A DNA stretch of 64,000 bases from Crocinitomicaceae bacterium (GTDB lineage Bacteria > Bacteroidota > Bacteroidia > Flavobacteriales_D > Crocinitomicaceae), in the NCBI GenBank assembly GCA_014762645.1, contig JABURP010000108.1:1-64000 (forward strand), given 5' to 3'. Shown here in pieces: positions 7,482 to 16,866 of the stretch. The notes below the pieces were generated by a model. The model was given only the letters and a program-made list of their open reading frames with translations, did not search any database and was not told the origin of the DNA. Position numbers and translations under genes: made by a program. Each line of letters starts with the position of its first letter. The stretch's first letter is position 1.

Positions 7482-7513
7482 TTTGGAATCAAACTTTCAA
7501 ATAGATATATTTG
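7482..7513 (+). promoter_or_regulatory. promoter of the cupredoxin/cytochrome operon
   Basis: TTTG at 7482-7485, a 20-base spacer, and TATATTTG at 7506-7513 give a near-perfect Bacteroidota vegetative promoter. The first ATG in frame is at 7538, so the leader would be about 20 bases. It also rules out the alternative TTG start at 7511, which lies inside the -7 box. Confidence 0.65.
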
Positions 7514-7537
7514 TTCAAACACCTAACTCTCACCTTA

Positions 7538-8839
7538 ATGAAAAACATCTTACTTTTCACAGCGATTATCGCATTACCCACCCTTGGTCTTTCAACCGTC
7601 TGGACTGTTGTAAATAGTGGCACCACTTTTTCACCTGATGCAATAACCATTACGGAAGGTGATTCGGTTCAATTTAACATTACAGCTTCTCATAATGTTG
7701 TAGAAGTAAGTCAGACAACCTATAATGCCAATGGAAACACGCCACTCGCAGGTGGCTTTCAACTTCCTTTCGGAGGAGGTTTACTTCTACCGGCGGATCT
7801 ACCAGTAGGAACACACTACTATGTATGTTCTCCACACGCTGGATTTGGTATGAAAGGGATCATCACAGTGAATCCGTGCACGGCACCTAATCAACCTTCG
7901 GTGATATCGGGGCCTACAACTATTTGTGAGTTAAGTGCCAATACGTACAGTGTTACATCCGACCCAAATGCAACGTCTTATGCATGGTCCTTACCTGGTG
8001 GCTGGACGGGAAGTTCTACAACGAATAGTATTAGTACAACAGCCGGAACTACCGGCGGAGTAATTTCAGTTACCGCCAGTAATTCATGTGGCACATCCTC
8101 TGCACAAACCCTGACCGTAGCTGTAAATGGAACTGTTCCCGCTACTCCAGGTACCATCACCGGTGACACGGAAGTATGTAAAAACAGTACTAATGTGTAT
8201 TCTATTAGTGCTGTATCCGGCGCGGACTCTTATTCGTGGTCACTACCGTCCGGTTGGACCGGCAGTTCCACAACAACTTCAATTTCTGCCACTTCCACCA
8301 CTACTGGTGGAACAATTTCTGTTTCAGCTGTCAACACATGTGGAACATCTTCTCCATCCACCCTAAACGTAAATATAACCAGCCATGATTTGACAGTATC
8401 TGTGAGCGATTCCATACTTACTTCAAACGACACAGTCAGCAATTATCAATGGTATGACTGTAATTTACAATCGATTTTGGTAGGAGAAACAGACCAGTCG
8501 TATACTGCTGCAAGTACAGGTGCTTATGCTGTTATTCTGGATTTAAATGGATGTATTGATACCAGTAATTGCGTTCAGGTTACTATTGTAGGTTTGAATA
8601 ATTTGGTCGCTGAAGATTTACTTCTATTTCCAAACCCCGCGTCCTCATCTTTCGTGTTAAAAGGAGTATATACGAATACATATATGGTTAGTATTTACAA
8701 TGCTCAGGGCGAATTAATCAAAAGTATAACGTCTAATGAGGAACACCTCTACAGCATTGACGACTTATTGCCGGGAGTATATATTTTAAGTATTAATTCG
8801 AAGGAAGGAAAAAGGAATTTACGTTTAATAAAAAATTAA
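7538..8839 (+). CDS. cupredoxin-domain protein with T9SS type A sorting signal
   Basis: An exported protein of 433 residues. After a signal peptide (1-20) comes a plastocyanin/azurin-like domain (about 21-112) with the complete type 1 copper ligand set: His52 (ASHNVVEV), Cys97, His100 and Met105 (YYVCSPHAGFGMKG). Two similar immunoglobulin-like PKD-type domains follow (about 120-200 and 210-290; shared SLPSGWTGSSTT and TASNSCGTSS phrases). A type A sorting domain ends the protein (LFPNPASSSFVLKG, LPGVYILSI). The copper site suggests electron transfer at the cell surface. Cytochrome, barrel and YceI genes follow closely and appear co-transcribed. Confidence 0.85.
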   Translation: MKNILLFTAIIALPTLGLSTVWTVVNSGTTFSPDAITITEGDSVQFNITASHNVVEVSQTTYNANGNTPLAGGFQLPFGGGLLLPADLPVGTHYYVCSPHAGFGMKGIITVNPCTAPNQPSVISGPTTICELSANTYSVTSDPNATSYAWSLPGGWTGSSTTNSISTTAGTTGGVISVTASNSCGTSSAQTLTVAVNGTVPATPGTITGDTEVCKNSTNVYSISAVSGADSYSWSLPSGWTGSSTTTSISATSTTTGGTISVSAVNTCGTSSPSTLNVNITSHDLTVSVSDSILTSNDTVSNYQWYDCNLQSILVGETDQSYTAASTGAYAVILDLNGCIDTSNCVQVTIVGLNNLVAEDLLLFPNPASSSFVLKGVYTNTYMVSIYNAQGELIKSITSNEEHLYSIDDLLPGVYILSINSKEGKRNLRLIKN

Positions 8840-8868
8840 TGTAGCTTAAACAGCTCTAAACTATTGGA

Positions 8869-9213
8869 ATGAAATTAATTCTAACACTCACTTTACTTAC
8901 TACACTTTTGATTTCATGCGCTAAAAATGAGGCTGGTCCGTTTGTCGAGCCAAATAACGGCTGTGATACCACTGATTTATCGTTCAATGTTGAGATCGCA
9001 CCTATCCTGCAACAGAATTGTGTTTCCTGTCATAATTCCCCGCAAAATAATGGTGACTTTACAGATTATACCACGGTAAAAGCACTTGCTGACAGTGGGA
9101 TATTATGGCAGAGAGTGGGCGTCCAAAAAGATATGCCGCCAACCGGTCCACTGGTTGGATGTACCTTAGAACAAATAGAAGCATGGATTAATAGTGGCGC
9201 TCCTGAAAATTAA
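8869..9213 (+). CDS. cytochrome c-type lipoprotein
   Basis: A 114-residue lipoprotein with lipobox ISC (Cys17). It carries one heme c attachment motif, CVSCH (51-55), and a probable distal ligand, Met89, in KDMPP. It ends in the helix typical of small class I cytochromes (CTLEQIEAWINSGAPEN). The spacing fits the short heme-binding domains often annotated as cytochrome c-like or planctomycete-type C. It should act in the periplasm or at the outer membrane, passing electrons possibly to or from the copper protein encoded 29 bases upstream. Its stop is only 4 bases before the next start. Confidence 0.85.
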   Translation: MKLILTLTLLTTLLISCAKNEAGPFVEPNNGCDTTDLSFNVEIAPILQQNCVSCHNSPQNNGDFTDYTTVKALADSGILWQRVGVQKDMPPTGPLVGCTLEQIEAWINSGAPEN

Positions 9214-9217
9214 ACTT

Positions 9218-10105
9218 ATGAAAACCTATCTCTTTTTTCTGGCGTTCCTATTGACGTCACTATCCTTTTCTCAGGAAGATATTAGTTGGGATGATGATGA
9301 AGAACCTACCGATAAGTCGGTTGTTTCATTTTTAGACACGCGGGTGGTTAACGGACAATCCACGGAAGTATTGGAACCCAAAACATTAGACTTCAGGGTT
9401 TCTCACAAGTTTGGAGACATGGCGACTGCCGGTGCTTACCACCGATTGTATGGTTTGGATAATTCCTCAGATATTCGAATAGCTTTTGAATATGGCGTTT
9501 TTAAAAATTTCAATATTGGTTTGGGAAGATCTAAAGGAGCAGGACCGCTAACCGAGGTGTTTGATGGATTTGCGAAGTATAAAATACTCCAACAAAATGA
9601 TAAGATGCCACTTTCATTGACCGTAGTTGGAGCAGCTTATGCTTCTGGTGCAGTTGGTGACACACTGTCTTATACGGTAACCAATTATTCTGATTTTTCT
9701 AACCGATTTTCCTATTATACGCAGCTTTTAGTATCTACAAATATTAAAGATTGGGTTACCGTTCAGTTAGCTCCGGGATTATCGTATCGAAATTTAGTAT
9801 ACAACCAGGATCAAAATGCGCTCTTCTCACTGGGAGGCTCATTAAAAATGAGGATTACTAAAAAAATTGCACTGCTTACAGAGTATTTTTACACGTTTAG
9901 AAATCAGAATACATTTTTAGGAACGGAATTTGTAAATCCATTAGGGTTTGGAATTGAAATTAAAACGCACGCACACGTTTTCCAAATCAACATTACCAAT
10001 GCAAGAGGATTTGGAGAGGGACAGTTCATCCCGTACACGAGTTCTAAATATGCAGATGGTGAATTTAGGTTAGGGTTTAAAATATCCCGCCATTTTAACT
10101 TTTAA
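9218..10105 (+). CDS. DUF5777 family outer-membrane beta-barrel protein
   Basis: A 295-residue outer-membrane protein with signal peptide (MKTYLFFLAFLLTSLSFSQ). Alternating amphipathic strands follow, and the protein ends in aromatic residues (FKISRHFNF), the usual barrel C-terminus. The section DTRVVNGQSTEVLEPKTLDF and then VSHKFGDM near residues 40-75 is characteristic of DUF5777 barrels. The function of the family is unknown. It lies in an operon between the cytochrome and YceI genes, and an association of these families is common in Bacteroidota (from general knowledge). The ATG at 9218 is preferred over an upstream start that overlaps the cytochrome gene. Confidence 0.8.
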   Translation: MKTYLFFLAFLLTSLSFSQEDISWDDDEEPTDKSVVSFLDTRVVNGQSTEVLEPKTLDFRVSHKFGDMATAGAYHRLYGLDNSSDIRIAFEYGVFKNFNIGLGRSKGAGPLTEVFDGFAKYKILQQNDKMPLSLTVVGAAYASGAVGDTLSYTVTNYSDFSNRFSYYTQLLVSTNIKDWVTVQLAPGLSYRNLVYNQDQNALFSLGGSLKMRITKKIALLTEYFYTFRNQNTFLGTEFVNPLGFGIEIKTHAHVFQINITNARGFGEGQFIPYTSSKYADGEFRLGFKISRHFNF

Positions 10106-10109
10106 GACT

Positions 10110-10625
10110 ATGAAAAATTATTTTATTGCTTTTGTATTAGTATTCACTTGCCTTGCAAGTTCGGCTCAAGAATTAAAGGTAGTTTCTGACGGTGTTACCA
10201 TTAGGTTTAAAGTCTATTCGGAAGATGTTGAAGGATCTATTGGCGGATTTGAAGCAACTATCAAATTTGATGCGACCAATCTTTCTGAATCAAGTATTTC
10301 GGGATCGGTGAAGACAGAGACGATTGATACGGGAAACAAAACCCGGGATGAACACATCCGCTCTTCTGATTATTTACATGCATCCAAATATCCTAAAATT
10401 ACTTTTAGCAGCAGATCTATTGAGGAATCAGAAGATAAATACGTGATGAAAGGTCTGTTAAATCTGATGGGAGTTGAGAAAGAAATTACAATAACGTTTA
10501 GTTATGAGGATAAAGTCTTTGTCGCGAAATCCTACTTCTATTTAGCTGACTTTGGTTTAGATGCCTGGAAAAAAAGAGATGATTCTAAAATAAAAGTATA
10601 TTGGAAGATAAAAGTGGAAGAATAG
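10110..10625 (+). CDS. YceI-family periplasmic protein
   Basis: A 171-residue exported protein: signal peptide 1-19, then a YceI-like lipocalin fold. The conserved elements are VSDGVTIRFKVYSEDVEGSI, the TIDTGNKTRDEHIRSSDYL block and HASKYPKITFSS. YceI proteins bind isoprenoid lipids such as polyprenyl-phosphate or quinones (family knowledge). In this operon, four bases after a barrel gene and beside copper and heme proteins, quinone or isoprenoid binding in an electron-transfer setting is plausible but inferred. Confidence 0.85.
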   Translation: MKNYFIAFVLVFTCLASSAQELKVVSDGVTIRFKVYSEDVEGSIGGFEATIKFDATNLSESSISGSVKTETIDTGNKTRDEHIRSSDYLHASKYPKITFSSRSIEESEDKYVMKGLLNLMGVEKEITITFSYEDKVFVAKSYFYLADFGLDAWKKRDDSKIKVYWKIKVEE

Positions 10626-10768
10626 TTCTACTTTTTGACTGAATAACCCACAGCCATTGGAATATTTACTCAACAATCACGGATATATTTTTTTCCTTCC
10701 TTACCTGTTTTATTTTTTGGGTCGCCACAAAATACAACACCCTGCACAGTAAGGCCAAGAACATCAAG

Positions 10769-11056
10769 ATGATCATGCTGAATAAATCAGCTAAAAAAGA
10801 TAAAATCAAAAAACGAATAGCAGAACTCAACAAAGCGGCTGCAAAGTATAAACCAATTACCTATATCGTTTACGGTGTCTTTTTTGTTCTGCACCTTCTA
10901 GGTTTACTTGCTTTCGGAATATTTGACAATAGTAATTTCCTAATAGCTTTTGCCCTTTTTGCAGTTTTCATTGTCTTTGCGATTATTCTTTTTTGGCTCA
11001 AAGGAGCCTCCATCATTCCTCCTGTAGAGTTTGAAGAAAGTGATTATGACTTTTAG
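10769..11056 (+). CDS. small membrane protein, 5' end uncertain
   Basis: 95 residues from the ATG at 10769: a basic N-terminal helix (KKDKIKKRIAELNKAAAK) followed by two hydrophobic segments (YIVYGVFFVLHLLGLLAFG and FALFAVFIVFAIILF) and an acidic tail. The reading frame stays open upstream to 10642 and encodes another hydrophobic stretch (IFFSFLTCFIFWVATKYN) but has no ATG. A TTG at 10657 in a different frame begins LEYLLNNHGYIFF and joins this stretch if one base of the seven-T run at 10688-10694 is changed. The true protein may therefore be about 37 residues longer with a third membrane segment. The family is not recognised. Confidence 0.5.
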   Translation: MIMLNKSAKKDKIKKRIAELNKAAAKYKPITYIVYGVFFVLHLLGLLAFGIFDNSNFLIAFALFAVFIVFAIILFWLKGASIIPPVEFEESDYDF

Positions 11057-11121
11057 TTAAGCTGAATGTAACATTCGCGATATGGTCTTTGTTCTACAGA
11101 AGAACTAACCCAAACGATATT

Positions 11122-11994
11122 ATGCGAAAAAGTTTATTGTTATTGTTCATTTCTTCAAGTATTTACGCTACTGCTCAGCAGGACGGAATATATTCCAGTG
11201 AAGGTTTTAATACATTTGAACATAACCCGGCATCCTACGGAAATGGCGAGTTCTGGTCAGTAAACACATTCGGAAGACTGCAATGGGTAGGAGTAGATGG
11301 AGCCCCCAAGTCAATTCACGTGAACGGTGGAGTGCAACTGCCATTAGGCATTCTGATGAATTGGAAACGAAACTTGACTATTATTGCCGGATCAAGTTAC
11401 ATGTATAAAGAGGTCGGCTTCCAAAAAATACACACTTGGAATTTTGCAATAGGAATGCCAATACGAATTGGAAAAGAAACTGAATTAAAATTTGCGATTG
11501 CTCCGGGAATATATGCGACAAACCTGGGTTCAACCTGGATATTTTCTCAAAGTTCATCTGATTCACTTCAATCGAGGGCTAACTTTGATCTCAGTGCCGG
11601 GATGTTATATCGGTGGAAATCATTGTATGTAGGCTTTTCAGTTACTCATTTACTTGCTCAGGAAATAAACAATTCCGGTTTCAGACTTGCGCGCCACTAT
11701 CACCTTCAAGCCGGATATAAAGTTCCCGTTGGACAACACTATTTATATCCAATGCTACAAGCCAAGTTCGACGGTGCGGGAATGGTCTTACAATCTATGA
11801 ACTACTTCGTTTTTAAGAACAATTTGTTTAGCCTTGGTGCGGGTTACCGTGTACAAGATGCCATATTACTCGGTGCTGCTTTTGAATTCAAAGGATTTCG
11901 ATTGGGATATAATTACGACATCACTTTAAATCCTCTAGCTGCATATTCAAGCGGCAGCCATGAACTCCGATTGAGTTATATACGAAGGATTTAA
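11122..11994 (+). CDS. PorP/SprF-family outer-membrane protein
   Basis: A 290-residue beta-barrel protein with a signal peptide (MRKSLLLLFISSSIYATAQ). The PorP/SprF opening follows: EGFNTFEHNPASYGNGEFWS (compare NPA-x-G and the aromatic strand), then repeated antiparallel strands to a terminal LRLSYIRRI. In T9SS, PorP/SprF paralogs help anchor or display particular type B-sorted proteins (family knowledge). The ATG at 11122 was chosen because it gives a normal signal peptide; a start 33 bases upstream would add a polar leader. A second family member lies at 31931-32974. The 202 bases downstream hold no gene. Confidence 0.8.
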   Translation: MRKSLLLLFISSSIYATAQQDGIYSSEGFNTFEHNPASYGNGEFWSVNTFGRLQWVGVDGAPKSIHVNGGVQLPLGILMNWKRNLTIIAGSSYMYKEVGFQKIHTWNFAIGMPIRIGKETELKFAIAPGIYATNLGSTWIFSQSSSDSLQSRANFDLSAGMLYRWKSLYVGFSVTHLLAQEINNSGFRLARHYHLQAGYKVPVGQHYLYPMLQAKFDGAGMVLQSMNYFVFKNNLFSLGAGYRVQDAILLGAAFEFKGFRLGYNYDITLNPLAAYSSGSHELRLSYIRRI

Positions 11995-12196
11995 TGAAAA
12001 AATAAAATCACTATTTGAGTACAAGGATGTAAGTTTCGAAGAGATGGAGTTTGCATTGTTTCTCCAATTATACTTTCAACCCGTTCTCTGTTCCAATTAA
12101 CTTTCATTTTCAGTGTAAAATTTTGTATCTTCACTAAGGTGAATAGCTACTAACGATAGTACTTTTCATCATTTAAACACCCAAAACGCCCAACAA

Positions 12197-14587
12197 ATGA
12201 AATCTATATTCTCATTTTTTACCCTCACATTATTTATAGTGATAAATAATGTTAGTGAAGCACAGTTTGTCACTATTTCTGATCCATTTATGGCCTCATG
12301 GCTTCAGACGAATTACCCAGCGTGTATATCTGGATATCAGATGGATACCACATGCAACGCAATCGTCTCAGAAACAAGCTTGAACATATATGATCCGGAC
12401 ATTTACGATTTTAACGGCATTCAGTATTTTGATAACCTGGATCAAATTAGCATTGCTGGTAATAACCAAATGTTTATGTTGCCGCCACTTCCTGTTGGTT
12501 TAGATACTTTTAATATCTACTCTTGTCCCAATTTTAACGGCTTTTTATACCCATTACCAAACAACTTAAAGATATTTCACGCAAACGGTTGCCAACTGCT
12601 ATATTCCATTCCAAATTATCCGGACAGTTTAATCGAATTACACCTAACCAATACGAGTGTGAATCTGGCAAACATTCCCGGGTCTATTCCGGCAGGATTA
12701 AAATCGTTGTTAGCACTTTTCGGAAATACTGATTCCATACCTGCATTACCTAATGAGCTTGAAGTGCTTCAATTGTTCGCAATTCCATTAAATCCGCTCT
12801 ACTTTCCTAATCCCTTACCAGATAGTTTAGTGGTTCTAGGTGCTGGAAGTCTAAATCTTACTTCTTTACCGCCACTTCCAGGTAATTTACAGAGTTTAAA
12901 TGTCAGTGGTAACAACCTTAGCACCCTTCCAAATTTACCTTCCGGTATCACATATTTAGACGTCAGTTTCAATCCTCTCACTCAATTGCCAACGCTGCCA
13001 ACCAATTTAGACGTGCTATCGGCCAACAATTGTGATATCAGTTGTTTGCCCATAATCCCTGAATTCTTAACCATCCTAAACCTTCAAAGCAATCCTTTTA
13101 CCTGTGTAAGAAATTATACGCCTATCATGTATTCATCAGAAACGTGGTTGTTGTCCTATCCCTATTGCCAGTTCATGGATACTATAACAAATCCATATGG
13201 TTGCCCTACTGTTACAGGAATTTCTGGTGCCGTTTTTAATGACTCCATTCAAAATTGTACCCCAAACTATAACAACCCACCTGCTTCGAACATACCTGTA
13301 AAACTGACTGATAGCACAGGAACCTTGTTATTCTCCACCGCATCCTTATCACAGGGTGACTATTTTTTTAATGTTCTGCCTAGTTCATATACGGTTAGCA
13401 TTGATACACTAAACAAACCTTATAAGGTAAACTGCCCGTATCCGGGTGTAGATTCAACTGTAAGTTTTACCTTTCCCGATAGCCTTATTGAAAATGTAGA
13501 CTTTCTAATTGAATGTGATACAAGTATTGACGTAGGGGTGACGTCTATATATACCAATGGATGGGTTTCTCCGGGGCAGTTCCATTTGTTAAATGTTTTC
13601 GCCGGCGATTTAACAGATTGGTACAACCTGAATTGCCCCATAGCCGGTAGTGGAACTGTTACCATAAATGTCAGTGGTCCGGTAAATTATGTCGCCCCTT
13701 CAACCGGAACACTTACCCCAACTGTCACTGGACAGACATTTACCTATACAATTCCGGATTTTGACGCAGTGAATTTTTATTCGGATTTTGGACTGCAAAT
13801 GCAAGTGCCTGCCACAGCACAATTAGGCGCGAATATTTGTGTATCTGTGGATGTTACCTTTAATGGCAATGACATAAATCCTGGCAACAATTCACTAAAC
13901 ATTTGTTACCCTGTAGTAGTTTCTTATGACCCTAATATGAAGCTTGTAAGTCCTGCTGAAGTTCCTGCGGAATATAATGATTGGCTTTATTACACTATCC
14001 ACTTTCAAAATATGGGTACCGGCCCCGCTTTTAATGTAATTCTTCGGGATACATTATCCACAAAACTAGACCTATCAACATTTGAAGTAATCGGTTACAA
14101 ACACACCAATCAGTATCATCTTGCCGATAATGAATTATATGTGCATTTTCAAAATATTATGTTACCGGATAGCGCTTCTGATCCTGAGGGGTCACAAGGA
14201 TATTTCCAATACAGAATCAAACCCATAAATGGCATAGGGTTTGGAGACTCTATCATGAACACCGCACACATATATTTTGACTACAATCCAGCGATTGTTA
14301 CGAATACTGCAGTTACTCACTTCATAGATAATGCTACTCTCCAGGAACATGAAGGATTGAATGCAATTCTTTATCCGAATCCAAATAATGGATGGTTTCA
14401 ATTGAAAATAAACAATGCTGAGGACTATCAAATTCAAATATTCGGTGTTGATGGAAGACGGGTTTATGATAAAAACTGTAGTTCACCAACCGAATCAATT
14501 GATCTAAATGGTATTGATTCCGGAACATACTTCGCGGTTATTTCTTCAGGTAACGGAAAGAAAGTAATTCAATTTATCATTCAGTAA
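12197..14587 (+). CDS. leucine-rich-repeat surface protein with DUF7619-like and T9SS domains
   Basis: A 796-residue exported protein. Signal peptide 1-22; leucine-rich repeats of about 20-21 residues with the form LPxLPxxLxxLxxxxN from about residue 90 to 300 (LPPLPGNLQSLNVSGNN, LPNLPSGITYLDVSFNP). A SpaA/Cna-like linker follows (VKLTDSTGTLLF), then a DUF7619-type conserved domain (SYDPNMKLVSPAEVPAEY, LYYTIHFQNMGTGPAFNV) and a type A sorting domain (LYPNPNNGWFQLKIN, GTYFAVIS). Such a protein is displayed on the cell surface, and the repeats suggest binding to protein or glycan partners. It is probably transcribed alone. Confidence 0.8.
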   Translation: MKSIFSFFTLTLFIVINNVSEAQFVTISDPFMASWLQTNYPACISGYQMDTTCNAIVSETSLNIYDPDIYDFNGIQYFDNLDQISIAGNNQMFMLPPLPVGLDTFNIYSCPNFNGFLYPLPNNLKIFHANGCQLLYSIPNYPDSLIELHLTNTSVNLANIPGSIPAGLKSLLALFGNTDSIPALPNELEVLQLFAIPLNPLYFPNPLPDSLVVLGAGSLNLTSLPPLPGNLQSLNVSGNNLSTLPNLPSGITYLDVSFNPLTQLPTLPTNLDVLSANNCDISCLPIIPEFLTILNLQSNPFTCVRNYTPIMYSSETWLLSYPYCQFMDTITNPYGCPTVTGISGAVFNDSIQNCTPNYNNPPASNIPVKLTDSTGTLLFSTASLSQGDYFFNVLPSSYTVSIDTLNKPYKVNCPYPGVDSTVSFTFPDSLIENVDFLIECDTSIDVGVTSIYTNGWVSPGQFHLLNVFAGDLTDWYNLNCPIAGSGTVTINVSGPVNYVAPSTGTLTPTVTGQTFTYTIPDFDAVNFYSDFGLQMQVPATAQLGANICVSVDVTFNGNDINPGNNSLNICYPVVVSYDPNMKLVSPAEVPAEYNDWLYYTIHFQNMGTGPAFNVILRDTLSTKLDLSTFEVIGYKHTNQYHLADNELYVHFQNIMLPDSASDPEGSQGYFQYRIKPINGIGFGDSIMNTAHIYFDYNPAIVTNTAVTHFIDNATLQEHEGLNAILYPNPNNGWFQLKINNAEDYQIQIFGVDGRRVYDKNCSSPTESIDLNGIDSGTYFAVISSGNGKKVIQFIIQ

Positions 14588-14661
14588 TAGTCAGCAGATT
14601 AGATCATTCATCTTTACGTCAGGACCCTGGTTAACGACAGAAAAACTATCTTTAGGCTCTT

Positions 14662-15996
14662 ATGTATGCCCTGCTTAAGATTTTGGTTCGCTTCAGTTTG
14701 ATCGCCTATTTCAGGAAGATTAGAATAGAGGGTAAAGAAAAGATCAAAAAAGGACAACCTTACATCCTCATCTCCAATCATCCTTCTGCCTTTATGGATC
14801 CAATCTCTATTGGGGTGAATATTAAACCAACAATTTATTTTCTGGCAGCCGGTGAATACATGGGACGTGGTTTTAAATTCTGGTTCATGAATCGCTTTTT
14901 GAATATGATTCCAGTTTATCGACCCGAAACCATGCCGACAAAAACGCATAAAAATGATGCTATTTTTGAAAAGTGTATAGCGCATCTCAACAGTGGCAGG
15001 ACCATTCTGGTATTTCCGGAAGGCGTAAGCTCTCCCGATAAAAAAATCATTCCTTTGAAAACAGGTGTGGCAAGAATTGCCCGCGCAACTGAGCTGTCCA
15101 AAGATTTACAGGCAAACATTCAAATCATCCCCATAGGACTTAACTACAGTGATCCACACAAATTCAGAAGTGACCTGTTTATCAATGTTGGTGACCCAAT
15201 AAAAGCAGCTGACTTTTTTTCAACTGCACCTGAAAATGAACAGGAAGAAGTAAAAGCGCTTACAGATCACATGGAAAAAGCCCTGATTGATACAGTGCTA
15301 CACATGGAAGAACTGGAGTATGATGAGTTACTGACCAAAGTCAATGAGACATACATGCGCGATCTTAAGACAGAACTTGGCGTAGAGTACACTGATCAAC
15401 AACGTGAATTTGAACTCAATAAACTCATGTTGTCTGCTTTTTCATATTTCAGAGAAAACGCTCCGGCAAAGTATGAAGAAATGCGGGCAGAGTTAGACAA
15501 GTATTTTGGTATTCTTGCTGAACACAATATACATGACCGTGAATTACGCAAAGTAGATGACAAAATGAATATCGCCCAATGGTTAATGATGATCATTGGC
15601 GCACCATTTTTCATTTTTGGCTTAGTGAGCAATATCATTCCGTATCAATTGACAACGGCTTTACAGGGGAAAATTGATGTAAAAGACACCTTCCGTGGAT
15701 CGATAAACCTGGCAGTAGGAATTGTGATTTTCTTATTATGGTATGCGCTTATCACGGTGTTTCTGGTGGTTTATACTCCCCTATCCTACTTTGGTTTGCT
15801 AGCTATTGTAGTTTTATATTTTTCCGGATTGCATGTGCTGATCTATTCCAATATCTTCAGATACCTCAACAAACGCAAAAAATTGAGGAGATACTTTAAG
15901 GAGCATCCAAATTTAAAGGATGAGTTGTTGTGGTACAGAAATGATCTGATCAAGAAATTTGAGGATTTTCGAAACGAGTTTAGTTCGCGTAATTAA
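14662..15996 (+). CDS. PlsC-type lysophospholipid acyltransferase
   Basis: A 444-residue membrane-associated acyltransferase, probably acylating lysophosphatidic acid or a related glycerol lipid. The catalytic HX4-5D box is present as SNHPSAFMDP (about residues 36-45). The substrate-binding FPEG motif follows in LVFPEGVSSPDKKIIPLKTG. The C-terminal third has two or three membrane segments (WLMMIIGAPFFIFGLV, AVGIVIFLLWYALITVFLVV), an extension common in Bacteroidota homologs. A -7-like TATCTTTA lies 7 bases before the ATG. The stop overlaps the stop of the convergent permease gene by three bases. Confidence 0.85.
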   Translation: MYALLKILVRFSLIAYFRKIRIEGKEKIKKGQPYILISNHPSAFMDPISIGVNIKPTIYFLAAGEYMGRGFKFWFMNRFLNMIPVYRPETMPTKTHKNDAIFEKCIAHLNSGRTILVFPEGVSSPDKKIIPLKTGVARIARATELSKDLQANIQIIPIGLNYSDPHKFRSDLFINVGDPIKAADFFSTAPENEQEEVKALTDHMEKALIDTVLHMEELEYDELLTKVNETYMRDLKTELGVEYTDQQREFELNKLMLSAFSYFRENAPAKYEEMRAELDKYFGILAEHNIHDRELRKVDDKMNIAQWLMMIIGAPFFIFGLVSNIIPYQLTTALQGKIDVKDTFRGSINLAVGIVIFLLWYALITVFLVVYTPLSYFGLLAIVVLYFSGLHVLIYSNIFRYLNKRKKLRRYFKEHPNLKDELLWYRNDLIKKFEDFRNEFSSRN

Positions 15997-16862
15997 TGCA
16001 GATACTCACCTGACAACCGTTTTTTTCTGAGGACAACCACGAGAACGACTGTAAAGAATAATAGTCCTGAAACGGTTACCATTGCTCCGGTATAACTCAC
16101 ATTGAGCCACACGGCCAAATAGAATCCAATAATAACTGCGATCACTCCCAGGCCGCACGCCCAAAAGATCATAGGAATCAGTTTATTTGTCAATAAGTGA
16201 GCCGTTGCGGCAGGTATAATCAGGAACCCTACAACCAATACGGCACCTACCACTTCAAAGGAAACTACAGTAACCAAAGAAACCAGCCCCATCATCACAA
16301 AATGCCAACGATTCATATTCATTCCCAGTGAAAGTCCAAAATCTTCGTTAAATGCAAGCAGTTTGAATCCTCTAAATCCAAAAAACACGAACAACAGCAC
16401 AATTACCGTTGCCGACAACTCAATCAGAAAAGCAGATGGCCCCAGGTAGAGGTTTTCATCCACAATAACTTTATCCAAATTGATCAGTGCAATATCACCA
16501 TACAGTACGCAGTCAAGATCTATATCCACATTTCCACTAAACCAGCCTGATATCATAATCATACCCAACGCAAACAACAAGGTGTAGGTAATTCCAATAG
16601 ATGCATCATTCTGAATCTTCGCTTTGCTGGATAACCAATCTATCAGGACAGCTGTTAAAACTCCTGTAATAGTTGCCCCGAGCAATAACAAGGGAGATGT
16701 TCTGTCCCCTGAAAAATAATAGGCCACAACAATTCCGGGAAGCACCGAATGTGAAATAGCATCTCCCATCATAGACATCTTTCTGAGCACTAGGAAAACA
16801 CCTAATACAGAGGCATTGATTGCCACTAAGCTTGCAGTTAATATGATAAAGAGATCATTCAT
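15993..16862 (-). CDS. metal ABC transporter permease (ABC-3 family), second subunit
   Basis: A 289-residue inner-membrane permease of the ZnuB/TroC/MntB family with eight or nine hydrophobic segments. The typical N-terminal block LRKMSMMGDAISHSVLPGIV (about residues 25-44) and the later EVVGAVLVVGFLIIPAATAHL segment support the call. The ATG at 16862, four bases after the stop of the upstream gene, is preferred. It is the last gene of a six-gene metal-uptake operon and probably pairs with the permease at 16867-18147 to form a heterodimer, as TroC and TroD do. Confidence 0.9.
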   Translation of the reverse strand: MNDLFIILTASLVAINASVLGVFLVLRKMSMMGDAISHSVLPGIVVAYYFSGDRTSPLLLLGATITGVLTAVLIDWLSSKAKIQNDASIGITYTLLFALGMIMISGWFSGNVDIDLDCVLYGDIALINLDKVIVDENLYLGPSAFLIELSATVIVLLFVFFGFRGFKLLAFNEDFGLSLGMNMNRWHFVMMGLVSLVTVVSFEVVGAVLVVGFLIIPAATAHLLTNKLIPMIFWACGLGVIAVIIGFYLAVWLNVSYTGAMVTVSGLLFFTVVLVVVLRKKRLSGEYLH

Positions 16863-16866
16863 TTCA

